The notes: generated by a model not told the origin, from the letters alone. Positions 49,656-60,400 are shown, counted from the first letter of the stretch. The stretch is DNA of 64,000 nucleotides from Caprella mutica (GCA_947561585.1 CANNZV010001436.1:1-64000); one strand, 5' to 3'. Translations and numbers: made by a program.

Positions 49656-50596
49656 TCTATGTAGAGGACGCGGACAAAAAAGTAGCCAATTTAAAAGGAT
49701 TGTAATTTGTAAACTATTATTGCTAGAAGATTGAAATAGGTTTCATTTTAAAGAATAGAATTCCAAATTATATTTTATAATAAATTAAGCATTATATGAC
49801 CACAGAATCAATAAACTTATCCAAGACTAAAAACGTTTTTTTATCACATTCTGTATAGAGTATGGGTCCGCGAAAAAAGTAGCCGAATTAAAAGGGCTGT
49901 AATTTGTAAACTATTATAGCTAGAAGACTGCAATAGATTTCATTAAAAAAATATTAAAATTTCAAATTTAATTTGATATAATTCATAAGAGAATGTATAT
50001 AGGCACATTTGTAGAACTTTAATTTCTTTAGCGGTTTATTATCCCAAGAAAGGCACAATTAACAGTGGAATAGAGAAAACTTATCGTTGTGGAGATGTTA
50101 AGAAATGGATCCGTGTTGACTACAATTTATCGATTTTAGGCAAGATATGGGAACACTATCATGTAAGATAATGGATGAATGAAATAACGTTAATGATATG
50201 TCCACGGTACAGTGCATAATTTGAATAAAAGATATTCAGACTATGTAAAAACAGCAAGGACAGAAACATCCTTAACATGGTTAGAGAAATTATCAAATTA
50301 AATTATAGATTATTAAACGAAATCAGTGAGAAATTTATCTGCTAAGACATGAATAAAGAAAACTGGAATACCATCAAGAACACATGCTGATACGCTACAG
50401 ATAATGTGATAAAACACGCTTATCCTCTTGATAAGTTTATTGAGTCTAGTGGTAGTGATGTAATACTGAATTTATAATGAAATAAAACTTGGGATTATTG
50501 TTTTTAATTTGACACCTATTTCAATCCTCTAACAAAAACTGTTTACAAACTACAATCATTTTAAATCGGCAACTTTTTTTGCGGACACCCTGTAGT
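49656..50596. mobile_element. Mariner-like element remnant with repeated ends
   Basis: Two direct copies of an end-like segment (49670-49765 and 49860-49955; AAAAAAGTAGCC, TTGTAATTTGTAAACTATTA, TAGAAGA) and one inverted copy at 50505-50596. Read on the minus strand the inverted copy begins ACAGGGTGTCCGCAAAAAAA. The CAGGGTGTCC start and paired inverted ends recall Tc1/mariner elements. The 0.5 kb between the ends has no intact frame, so any transposase is lost or decayed. Confidence 0.5.
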
Positions 50597-50607
50597 AAAA
50601 ATGGTAG

Positions 50608-52066
50608 CCGGTAAATTGCTCGAAAACAATTGCTCGAAAGACAATTGCTCGAAAACAATTGCTCGAAAAACAATTGCTCGAATGAACAATTGCTCGAAAG
50701 AACAATTGCTCGAAAGACAATTGCTCGAAAAACAATTGCTCGAACGAACAATTGCTCGAATGAACAATTGCTCGAATTATCAAATTGCTCGAATGAACAA
50801 AATTGCTCGAATTATAAAATTGCACAGTTTTAGATTTTATAAAAGTCAGTTATTCATGAAGTGGAGCTGCACCTAACAGTCCTGGTTTCTTTTTAGTAAG
50901 TGATCACACACAGAAAAAGGATTAGCTGAATCAAATCAAATTTGATTTGTTTTGACTCATATGAATTGGTTATTTTTGCGCCTACCTACGTGGTGAGATG
51001 CAGGTACAACTTAAAAGTAGTTAAATTGACGTTGGTTAAAACAAATCAGTCGTTTTGACTCACTCCTAAACTTAAAAAAAGTAGCGCCAACTCGCATAGC
51101 AAGTTAATTTATACACCAGATACATTATATTAACAGTCTTTGTGAGTTACTTCAATACACTCTGTCATAGTAAAATTTTCAAAAAAGTAACTTTTAACTC
51201 TCATAGTAAGTTGATTCAATATATAAATTGAATTGAATTAACTAATGTTTGATGACACACCACATCATAGTTGTTTTAACACGCGTGAAAACATGAATAA
51301 AGTCCAACCAAATCACGTAATAAATTGATTCAAAGCATAAATTGATGACCCATTAGATATGAGTATAATTTTTTCTCTGTGCTGTAATCATTCTATAAAT
51401 GATTTTAATTTTTACTCATTCTGCATAATCTATTTTTTTAGACCGTTTGTGTCATCTCGTATGTAACATGTGAATTGGAATCATGTGGTGAATCACAACT
51501 ATTCATTTTTTTTATTATAAAACCCGAAAAAAATTGTAAATTTATTAAAACTCTGCCATAACTTTGAGTTATTTCACCGATTGAGGTGTCACATACAAAT
51601 AGGCTAGTAATAAATAAATTTTCAGGTTTTATGATAAAAAAACATGAATAGTTATAGTGATTCACCACATGATTCCAATTCACATGTTACATACGAGATG
51701 ACACAAACGGTCTAAAAATAGATTATATGCAGAATGAGTAATAATTAAAATCATTTATAGAATGATTAAAGATCAATTACTAAAAAGAAACAAACATTGT
51801 TTGGTGCAGCTCCACTTCATGAATAACTGACTTTTATAAAATCGAAAACTGTGTTATTCTATAATTCGAGCAATTTTGTTCATTCGAGCAATTTGATAAT
51901 TCGAGCAATTGTTCATTCGAGCAATTGTTCGTTCGAGCAATTGTTTTTCGAGCAATTGTCTTTCGAGCAATTGTTCTTTCGAGCAATTGTTCATTCGAGC
52001 AATTGTTTTTCGAGCAATTGTTTTCGAGCAATTGTCTTTCGAGCAATTGTTTTCGAGCAATTTACC
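50608..52066. mobile_element. Foldback transposon with mirror-image subterminal tandem arrays
   Basis: Left arm about 50608-50905, right arm about 51771-52066, nearly identical as reverse complements. Each arm consists of about a dozen CAATTGCTCGAA repeats (14-18-bp spacing) plus a unique inner part (CAGTTATTCATGAAGTGGAG, TTTCTTTTTAGTAA). The 0.87 kb interior is non-coding and holds a second, nested hairpin. The near identity of the two arrays implies recent duplication, gene conversion or transposition as a unit. Open frames in the arms are repeat by-products. Confidence 0.9.
51386..51769. mobile_element. Nested hairpin element inside the foldback transposon
   Basis: Arms of about 190 bp: AATCATTCTATAAATGATTT at 51386 pairs with the complement ending near 51769, and AGACCGTTTGTGTCATCTCG near 51441 pairs with the complement near 51695. 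A compact MITE-like insertion, non-coding. Confidence 0.85.
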
Positions 52067-52728
52067 TAGAACCAGTAAAAATACTGTACAGCTTTTTTAT
52101 TTAAAATTTTACGCTTTCCTTTACTACATAGCTCTGAAACATCGTGGAAAAACTTGGTATACATGTTTGAAATAATATCTGTTTTTTTTATTATTTTTAA
52201 TGCTTTTTTAAATTAATTTTTAATAATTTTTTTAAATATAATTTTAATAATTTTTTAAAATCTATTTTAATAATTTTTTTAAATCTATTTTTGAATTTTT
52301 TTATATTTCCTCTATATCTATCCTATAGCTACTCTCCATTTTGATATTTATTTTTTTCCTATAGATTTATCTATAATTATAGATCAATTTCCAACAGGTA
52401 CTAGGTTTTATATGGATCATTTCCATTTTTTACTCATTTCAATATTTCATCAAAACTTTATGTTTCATTTTATAATTAATATCATAGTGATATATTTAAT
52501 GGTAGCACTGATTATATAGATTTTTTAATTCGAATTTTCTTTTCTTTTATAATATTCATTATGTATGTAAGTCTCAACAACATTTTTAAAAATCTTTTTA
52601 TAATGAATTTAGTGGTTAAAACTCCTAAGACTTTTCTGATTTAAAGATAGACTCAAATCATAATGTTCTTTCATTCTTTCAAATTGTATTTTAGAAGGTA
52701 TTGATAAACATGAATAATATTTAGAATA
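52067..52728. other. Unannotated very AT-rich DNA
   Basis: Contains a short degenerate repeat of TTTTAATAATTTTTTAAA-like words at 52195-52290. Lies downstream of gene 2. Confidence 0.4.
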
Positions 52729-52734
52729 TTTATT
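52729..52734 (-). terminator. Poly(A) signal of odd-family gene 2
   Basis: AATAAA on the minus strand, about 122 nt after the stop codon, in AT-rich sequence. Predicts a short 3' UTR similar to that of gene 1. Confidence 0.7.
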
Positions 52735-52855
52735 AAATCATAACGTACATACAATATTTATATACATTCAACGACAGACGAAATATACAGTACATAGAGT
52801 TTTCTAGTTTCAATGGCACATTGACAAAAATTACTGACTAAATTGAAGAATTTCT

Positions 52856-53662
52856 TTATCTCTTCATGATGTCCGCAATTGTAAAGCCAAGTCTTCGTCT
52901 AGGAGGCTCGACTGTGACTATTTCTTCTGCTATCGTCAGCATAGGTTCGTCGACATCGTCAGTCTCGTGTACATTGATGACGTCTATTGGAGGTGATGAC
53001 GATGAAGGAGGACTTGGGGGAGTGATTAGGCTGGGCAACGAGGTGGGCACCATGAAGTTAACCCTATCGTTAACGTTAGGAGAAGGAATCTGGTCCGATA
53101 ATCTTGATAGTTCTTCTGTGTGCTGAGCCTTGTGAACTGCTAACGTTCTAGCCTGACAGAAACCTTTACCGCACACCTCGCACTTGAAAGGTTTGTCCTT
53201 GCTGTGGATATATTTGTGATCACGGAGATGGTCTTGTCGTCTGAAGGCTTTGCCACAAATATCACAGGGGAAGGGGCGCTCGTCGGTGTGAGTTCTCTCG
53301 TGGATAAGGAGATTGTAGCTTTTGGAGAATTCTCTGTTGCAGTATTTGCAGATGTAACGTTTCTTCGGTCTACAGAGTCGTCCTCCGGGACTGAGAAGCA
53401 ATCTTGTGAGATCTGGTGACCAAGGAAGTCCTCCGGAGTAACTTCCCATCAAAGAAGCTATCTGAGGAAATCTTGGATCGATTGATGACCAGGATTTTCC
53501 ATTCTCTGTGGAATTGGCTGTCGATGGCAGGAAAGGTAAGGCTTGAAGAAAAGGAAAGCCTTGGCCAAGTCTTGCTGGTAGTGGAGTAAAAGCAGAGCCA
53601 ATTACTCCTGTCTGGCTCCCGGGACTAACTGTTTCAACGGAAGATGGCACTGACGCAACCAT
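52856..53662 (-). CDS. Odd-skipped family C2H2 zinc-finger transcription factor (gene 2)
   Basis: A 268-residue predicted nuclear repressor, paralogue of gene 1. The fingers are at residues about 103-125 (C105, C108, H121, H125), 131-153 (C133, C136, H149, H153) and 159-181 (C161, C164, H177, H181); fingers 2 and 3 are almost identical to those of gene 1. N-terminal blocks GSAFTPL (22-28), [10 protein letters not shown] (36-45) and [13 protein letters not shown] (77-89) are shared. A proline/serine-rich linker (about 203-225) precedes an acidic DEPMLT block and the eh1-type FTIADIM (260-266). The start chosen is the ATG at 53662 (ACCATGG, strong context); the open frame extends 14 codons further, but without another ATG and into the predicted cap region. 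Single exon. Only three fingers, against four or five in fly Odd, Sob and Bowl. Exact orthology is unresolved. Confidence 0.97.
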   Translation of the reverse strand: MVASVPSSVETVSPGSQTGVIGSAFTPLPARLGQGFPFLQALPFLPSTANSTENGKSWSSIDPRFPQIASLMGSYSGGLPWSPDLTRLLLSPGGRLCRPKKRYICKYCNREFSKSYNLLIHERTHTDERPFPCDICGKAFRRQDHLRDHKYIHSKDKPFKCEVCGKGFCQARTLAVHKAQHTEELSRLSDQIPSPNVNDRVNFMVPTSLPSLITPPSPPSSSSPPIDVINVHETDDVDEPMLTIAEEIVTVEPPRRRLGFTIADIMKR

Positions 53663-53692
53663 GGTGAATGTGTTCTCGGTATGGTGTGCTGA

Positions 53693-53729
53693 TGAATAAA
53701 CCAACTATTGTACGTATCAGCTTTTTATA
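53693..53729 (-). promoter_or_regulatory. TATA core promoter of odd-family gene 2
   Basis: TATAAAA on the minus strand at 53729-53723. The initiator is less clear than in gene 1; TTTATTC around 53697 or TTCATCA around 53693 would give TATA spacing of 32-36 and a 5' UTR of about 31-35 nt, close to the 36 nt predicted for gene 1. Confidence 0.7.
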
Positions 53730-54020
53730 TGGCTCAGAAGTGCCAGGGGCATGCGAGTGTGCTGATTTGCTGCCGATCGGCGGCACGACTGTAGGCGGAG
53801 CATGCTGATAATGCCCTGTCATTGGCTGAGAGAGCACTTTAGAGGCGTGTTTGGAGCGGAACCAGCGGCGCTTACCGACAAAGCTGCAGGACCAACACTG
53901 TTTCGACCTGCTGACCCCAGACCCACACATAGTCACGACTTCTGAGCACCCATCCCCAAATTGCGGTCGCCACCGCCCACGCCCTATCAGCTCTTGCTCT
54001 GCAGTCTCCGGTAGAGATAA
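53730..54020 (-). promoter_or_regulatory. GC-rich proximal promoter of odd-family gene 2
   Basis: A GC-rich island in AT-rich surroundings. On the minus strand it has CAGCCAATGACAGG (CCAAT at 53825-53821), CCGCTCCAAACACGCCTC (about 53860-53843) and the Sp/KLF-like GGGCGTGGGCGG near 53982. The CCAAT context and ACACGCC word also occur upstream of gene 1. Minus-strand open frames here run through the promoter and are not counted as genes. Confidence 0.6.
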
Positions 54021-54557
54021 TTTATTGGGATGACTTCATGGGTGTACACCTCTATTGTCTCCACGGGAGATGTTAACTTTACTCAACACTAGAATTAACC
54101 AATGATCCACATTTACCTAAAAATATACAATTTATTCGTTTGGGAGGGGGCGACGTTTGCGCACGCTCAATCGCTGACTCGGAATGACTGTGCAGACTAT
54201 CGAACTCAATTACCACATCGTTTGTTTGTCTATACAATTAGTCTATTTTTAAATGTGACTGCATATTCATATAGTGTGGCATTTGATTCGCATTTTAAAT
54301 GAAACTATTGGATTATCAACAAAGCAATTGTCTTTATTCTGGAAATTATAGATAAATTGATATCTTACACTGATTTTCAATTTATATATTTATAGTTGAA
54401 ACTTGTTTTACTGGCTTAATCAATTCAAACGCCTACACTGTATGTTAAAGTAAACACTTTTTTAAGCCAAATTTCAATTAACTCTAAAAATAGATGCAAA
54501 TTTAAAAGACTACATTTACATATTGAGAATAGGTTTGATTAAATATCCCTGGTGACA
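54021..54557. other. Upstream flank of gene 2
   Basis: A moderately GC-rich patch at 54130-54230 (GGGAGGGGGCGACGTTTGCG); no gene or repeat recognised. Confidence 0.35.
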
Positions 54558-54635
54558 ATGTTTCTTGGAGCAACATCGTCCCAATGTAGTAAATATTGTA
54601 TAGCAATATTCAATTAGTATTGCTCCAAGAAACAT
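54558..54635. repeat. Small inverted repeat
   Basis: TGTTTCTTGGAGCAA near 54559 and its perfect complement TTGCTCCAAGAAACA near 54620. It is adjacent to a family A MITE and could be a remnant of another small hairpin element. Confidence 0.7.
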
Positions 54636-54649
54636 TTTTATACCTATAT

Positions 54650-54779
54650 TGGGGTATGTTTCGAGTTATCGGACATATCTAAGTTTTCGAGCACGGAAGA
54701 AAAAATGATAGTTAAATAATTAGATTTTCTTTCATGATCGAAAACTTAGAACTGTCCTATAACTGAAAACTTACCCTAA
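54650..54779. mobile_element. MITE family A, copy 11 (short)
   Basis: GGGGTATGTTTCGAGTTATCGG pairs with TATAACTGAAAACTTACCCT. The inner arm AAGTTTTCGAGCA pairs with GATCGAAAACTTAG. Confidence 0.82.
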
Positions 54780-54910
54780 TGGTAGTAAATACTATGCATG
54801 AATTCACCAAAGATTATAGAAGATTTGTCCCACATACACCCACTATAAACAAATCACGCAGAAAAATTTATGCTGGGGTTACCAATGATTATAAGAGAGG
54901 ATAGCTCAGT

Positions 54911-55610
54911 CTTCTATGGCCCCACCATAACTGAATCTTCTATGGCCCCACCATAACTCAATCTTCTATGGCCCCACCATAACTCAATCTTCTATGGCCC
55001 CACCATAACTCAATCTTCTATGGCCCCACCATAACTCAATCTTCTATGGCCCCACCATAACTGAATCTTCTATGGCCCCACCATAACTCAATCTTCTATG
55101 GCCCCACCGTAACTCAATCTTCTATGGCCCCACCATAACTCAATCTTCTATGGCCCCACCATAACTCAATCTTCTATGACCCCACCATAACTCAATCTTC
55201 TATGGCCCCACCGTAACTCAATCTTCTATGGCCCCACCATAACTCAATCTTCTATGGCCCCACCATAACTCAATCTTCTATGGCCCCACCATAACTCAAT
55301 CTTCTATGGCCCCACCATAACTGAATCTTCTATGGCCCCACCGTAACTGAATCTTCTATGGCCCCACCGTAATTCAATCTTCTATGGCCCCACCATAACT
55401 CAATCTTCTATGGCCCCACCATAACTCAATCTTCTATGGCCCCACCATAACTCCATCTTCTATGGCCCCACCATAACTCCATCTTCTATGGCCCCACCAT
55501 AACTCCATCTTCTATGGCCCCACCATAACTCCATCTTCTATGGCCCCACCATAACTCCATCTTCTATGGCCCCACCATAACTCCATCTTCTATGGCCCCA
55601 CCATAACTGA
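54911..55610. repeat. Minisatellite, 26-bp unit, about 27 copies
   Basis: Repeated CTTCTATGGCCCCACCATAA plus CTCAAT at 26-bp steps. Variants come in blocks: CTGAAT at the left, CTCAAT in the middle with CCGTAA interspersed, CTCCAT uniform in the last seven or so units. The block structure records successive expansions. Confidence 0.97.
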
Positions 55611-56171
55611 GGGCAAACATACAAGTAACTGCATAATGTTTAATTTTCCCTATTGGTTTTAGAAATTAGTTTACTCATTTATAATATTGCTATTTAATTA
55701 TAAAACAATTTATAGTCAAGAATGCAACGAGAGTGTTTAGGTATACAGAGCTGTGTTTTTTAAACTTTGGTTAGTTCCTTCAGACGTCACCAGCTTGTAA
55801 TTTCATTATCCTACAGCAAGTTACTTGGCATATGAAAAACATAGATAATACTGTTAATGTAATAAATAATATTAAATGGCTGTACTTCAATAAAATAAAG
55901 ACTGAGAATATTGAATTAAAGTATGTAGAGTACCTAGATGACAGAAAATAAACAAAAAAGCTACAATTACTCAATCACAATAATAAATATTTAAATTATA
56001 TTACTTACGAGTAATTACTAATTTTAAGTAATTTACCCACAGTTCATGAAACGCTGTACTATAGACACTATATGGGTTTTATATATTTTGGTAAAACTGT
56101 GCTATATGCTATAGTTTCAACTATATCTGAGCTATATTTAGTGTTCAGTCACGTCACAGTATATTTTATGT
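55611..56171. other. Unannotated AT-rich DNA
   Basis: Short TATAG-containing words (CTATATG, CTATAG) recur at 56055-56140. No gene recognised. Confidence 0.4.
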
Positions 56172-56379
56172 CTAGGGTAAGTTCTGAGTTATTGAACTGT
56201 TTCACAGTTTTGATCATAAGGAAAAAAATATTATAATTATTATGTACCTTATATTTTAATTGATGATTGCAGGTATCGTGGATAAAATTTTAAATAATAG
56301 TTAAATTTTATTTATTACATATCTTTTTCCTACATGATCGAAAATGTGAATCAGTTCGATAACTCGGAACTTGTCCTAG
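56172..56379. mobile_element. MITE family A, copy 12 (long form)
   Basis: TAGGGTAAGTTCTGAGTTATTG at the left; GATAACTCGGAACTTGTCC at the right. The interior TTGCAGGTATCGTGGATA is the long-form core also seen in copies 1 and 7. Confidence 0.87.
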
Positions 56380-57239
56380 GGATCTGATAGAAGAAAATTA
56401 CACCCCATTTATTTTCTAAAGGAAATTATTTTCAATCGAGTTTTCGTTATATGTTTTGTTCTCAGAAAGTTGTAGTCTGAATTATTTATTCTTTGAGTTG
56501 GTAAATAGCTACACTAAATATAGTGATATGAAATTTTGCCTTCACTCAAATTCTATACTAATTTTTAACTCTTTTTTTCGTGTTCACTCATTTTTTTCGT
56601 GTATAATTAAGTGTACGGCTTTATCATGATATAATGTGACTCTATTTAACTTATTATTATTACTATTCAATATAGGAAGCTAGTGTATTACCCGGTAAAA
56701 ATATCGAACTATAATTTTTTTACTTATAAAAAATCCGAATATTTTTATTATGAATTTTGGAAAATTATCCTTTTTTTATTGTTATCCACTTTTCCCCCGG
56801 ATTTTTTTCCAACACTGATATTTTTTTCGGATTTTTTATCACTATTTTTCTAATTCGAATTTTTTTCAATTCTGATTTTAAGTCATCCGGATTTATTATA
56901 AAAATAGTCCGTATCTGATAAATTACAAAATTTGAATTTTGTGCCAAAAAAAAATAACTTCACATAGTTAAAATTTTTATTATACAATTTTTTTTCATTT
57001 GAATGTTCTAAGATTAAATAATAAAGAAATAATGTGATATAACTAATATTGAATAGTCATTTAGATTTAATCATTGACTATTGTGAGGTTAATGTTCAAT
57101 ATCTCCTTATCTACCACATTAAAGTTTCCGAAAAGCGTAGAAAGTTTTTTCTCGACTATGCAAATCATGGGAACGTATAATAATTACCTCTCCAGAGTAA
57201 TAATAACCCACTAAGTTGACAGAAATTAGTCCCCTCGAT
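56380..57239. other. Unannotated AT-rich DNA
   Basis: Many ATTTTTTTCGGATTTTT-like words at 56740-56880, a loose repeat. No gene recognised. Confidence 0.4.
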
Positions 57240-58190
57240 CAATTATGGCAGAGAGATAAGTATCGCAGTTACATTATCATATTGCCCAGTGATTTGGCTT
57301 CAGAAATCGTGATTCGGGCACTCAATCTAAAGTGTTGTTGTTCTACCTAGTTTGCGATGACACCCGCCTATCAAACTCTTCAGGACCAATAACTCTAGCT
57401 ACTGACACCACAATGACTGACTAGCGGTACCTAGGTACCTACCTACTGATACTTAAATACCTAGGTACCTACCTACTGATACCTAGATAACTTTACCTAC
57501 ATTCAGGATATCTACCTGCACACCGAGTAAGCTAAGTATTAATTAGGCACCTCCATGATAAATCAATTTTAATGTCCTAAATATTAATATAAACACTCCT
57601 TCTGTACACAAATTTATTGGTTTCAATTCCTAGATTCGATACTGCTAAGTCGATAAATTTTTATTGATATGGAGTTTATCTAATTGGCATAACAAATTAT
57701 GTATCCTGTACTCCTTATTTGCAATGAGCAGCCTCAAGTAATCGAATCCATTCACGTTTGGTGATGGAGAACTACGCCCTCCCCTTATTTCGATCTAATA
57801 GGACGGCTTATAAGGCTTTACAATCTTCAGATGGCGTGGTCTTTAAAGGCCCTCTCACTGTCATTATCTGTCCATGTTTTGAAACGTGGCCTGTCGCATC
57901 CACTAATGATTTAATAAAGGACGGGGTAGGCATAATGACGAGATGTCAATAGACTGCAATCGTCTGATGACGAACAGGTAGTCGTGCCAAACTGTCAAAC
58001 CCTGAGTTTATGGTTCCATAACTCAAAGAAGAGTTCTGGACTACAGATTGATAGCTATCACTCTGCTCTCGCCGTGATTATGGCGAGTCTCTTGCTCGTG
58101 GGGACAGCTATCGGAGAAGATATTTAATGATCACTCATTAGCTGTCACACCTTGCGTTCAAAGCATAAATATCAATATAGGATGTCTAGG
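57240..58190. promoter_or_regulatory. Candidate cis-regulatory island upstream of gene 2
   Basis: Markedly less AT-rich and non-repetitive compared with its flanks, 3.6-4.5 kb upstream of gene 2. It includes homeodomain-type TAATCGAATCC, caudal-like TTTATGG, GATA-type AGATAAG, and a hairpin CTCGCC with GGCGAG near 58063-58086. A small local duplication of TACCTAGGTACCTACCTACTG lies at 57427-57480. No frame with a recognised domain. The regulatory role is inferred from composition and position. Confidence 0.35.
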
Positions 58191-58682
58191 GTGTACACTG
58201 CAAGGAATGGATCATATTGCTTATGCTCTTCATTCTGTTTTATTAGTAAATGCAGCTTCTATGTAAAGCAATGACTATTCTTGTAGATCTTTGTTCATTA
58301 GTAATCTTTTATAAAGTTGGATATGAATTTCTATAGGTTGCTAACTTGCTATATCTAAACAATGTGAGTATGTTCATAATTGTTGTCAAACGGTCGCACA
58401 GTCATTTGATTGATATATTATCCTATTATTGACGTGAGTTAGCTATACTAACGATGGATGTGTTGAAAGTCATTATTTATAATGTAACTTACCTCATTCA
58501 GTTGATGGAAATTGCTTAATATGTCAAGTTACTCGAACCTCATAATAGTCTCAAACAATGTTTAGAATAATATTTCTGTCACTATTTATTTTCAATTGCT
58601 TTGTTTATTGATCTTTTCATGAAATTATTATCGGAATATAAAAGTCTCGATTAGGAATCTGAAGTTACAAATTAGGTGACTT

Positions 58683-58780
58683 GTTAATGGAGCCACTTTC
58701 TTTTCTGACTAATTTTCCCAGTCCCTTGTATTTAATATACTTTTGACGTCAGTTATATGGCCTTTGGTTCCGAAACTATC
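58683..58780 (+). mobile_element. SINE 3' fragment
   Basis: GGAGCCACTTTCTTTTCTGAC, CCCAGTCCCTTGTATTTAAT, TTTTGACGTCAGTTATATGG and TTTGGTTCCGAAACTATCG; the tail is truncated close to the family B element that follows. Confidence 0.85.
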
Positions 58781-58799
58781 GTTGCGTTACTCATTAGCA

Positions 58800-58976
58800 G
58801 GCCTGAGACAATATGCTCTTAAAATCATAGATCCCAAGAATATCATAGACGAAACGAAATGAAATGGCATCGAATACTATATACCGCTGGTGTAGAACGG
58901 TTCAATAGTGTTTAATTATCTCCGTCTCTAATATTTTCGGATCTATGATTTTAAGAGTATATTGTCACAACCCTAC
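58800..58976. mobile_element. MITE family B, copy 5
   Basis: The left end GCCTGAGACAATATGCTC (decayed) pairs with GAGTATATTGTCACAACCC at the right. The core GGCATCGAATACTATATACC matches the family. Confidence 0.88.
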
Positions 58977-60049
58977 TTATTGGTATCCACATACTAATAA
59001 TATAATTAAATAAATAAAAATAGTTTAAATTCTCTCATTTATTTTGATAAATTATTCGGCAATGTACGAATTTTATATTAACTGACCAGGTCAATTAGCT
59101 ATTATCAAGAAATGATGATATTATCTGCATAAATTATATTTTGTGCGTTGTTTACAATTACTTAATGGAAGTGATCAATAACAATTGGATGTAGAGATAG
59201 GTGGTCACACCTCTATACGATAATTTGAGGCTCGTACATTCATTTCTCCAAAGATAACTGAATCTTTAGAATAAAAACACCAACACCTCCTCCGGAGAAT
59301 TACACTGTGAGTTATACCTCCAGCGTTTATTTGGCTGGTCCTCACGACACGTCAGGGCGCGTCCCATTTTGCCCCAAATAAAGAAACTGAACTCATCTTC
59401 TAAATTCTAATGCATCTAATTATATGTGCTCTAAGCATTACTTCATGAAGGTATTATGTTCGTCGAAATATAGTCTTGACCTTTGGCAGTTTCTAGAGTG
59501 TTCGCCCTGAAATATTTAGTATGCGCTCCATTAACCACCCTTATACGTGATGAAATAACTTGGTAGTTCACGGGGAAATCCGAAGAAAGTTAGGTTTTCG
59601 TAGATTCTAGGAATTTATTCTATTTCTTTGCAAATTTGGTAGTTCCTAGTATAGTACCAACATACTATAGTTTAGAAGATTTGGTGGTTCTTGGCATATA
59701 TTAATGTCCATTAAAAAATCGCGGCATTTCTTAGCATATTTTATCAGTTTATTTGAGATTTTGAATTTAAAAATCCGATCTAATATACTAGAAAAGATTA
59801 TTTTTACAGTTATTTAAAATATAATGTAATGAATTAGAATGAATCAGATATACTTAGTAATCGGTGATAGCGATCCTCACAATTTATGTATATGTTTGTT
59901 TGAACTTTCAATATACTCATCACTTAATAGGTTTCAAGTAGTATCAACAAACAGCGAAGTCTTTTTATTTAGCTTCTAAGTGGAAGTCCTAGTATCCATG
60001 GTAAGTGTTTAGCCATTTGCACAAACACATTTGTTATCTAGGCTACATC
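58977..60049. other. Unannotated intergenic DNA
   Basis: A less AT-rich patch at 59275-59390 (ACACCTCCTCCGGAGAATTA, CACGTCAGGGCGCGTCCC) could be regulatory. No gene recognised. Confidence 0.35.
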
Positions 60050-60400
60050 TTCTAATATGGGTCAATGATGTCACTTTGCAAGTCCAAAAAGAAATCTCCA
60101 CAGAGTGTTGTCACCTGCCCCATAAAATAGCCTGACAAATCCATTGCGAAAAGAGTGGGCACACCCTGTCCGATAAGCACTGCCATCCCACCCAGCTAGA
60201 GGCCCTTATCTCTGGAAATACCTCTGGCCACTTCAATCCACCACCAATTAGCCAGTGACAAATTTCAAACATTCGTAGCTGACCGTTTTGACTTTTAGTG
60301 TAGCCGCTTATCGGCCACTATGCCGCTTTATACTTAGGTTATCGGGAGGAACTGCGGCTTTATCGGTACTATGAGCTTCACTGAGATCAGCTCAGATTTT
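60050..60400. promoter_or_regulatory. Candidate enhancer with clustered GATA-type sites
   Basis: A GC-balanced, non-repetitive island about 6.5 kb upstream of gene 2. CCGATAA or its complement occurs four times (near 60170, 60307, 60338, 60359), plus CTTATCT near 60206. The phrase GCCGCTTATCGG recurs as TGCCGCTTTATAC and GCGGCTTTATCGG. Homotypic clustering is typical of enhancers. The binding factor is not known from sequence. Confidence 0.4.

Noticed and set aside
50521..52175. Nine overlapping frames rich in N, C, S, E and L on both strands
   Set aside because: All read through the CAATTGCTCGAA arrays of the foldback element; open on both strands because the unit lacks stops.
53663..53704. 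Fourteen extra N-terminal codons for gene 2
   Set aside because: The upstream limit is TTG, not ATG, and lies about 25 bp from the TATA box, so it is probably not transcribed; the ATG at 53662 has a strong context.
53634..53936. 100-codon minus-strand frame overlapping the start of gene 2
   Set aside because: It begins without ATG support, spans the predicted TATA and CCAAT boxes of gene 2, and has no domain.
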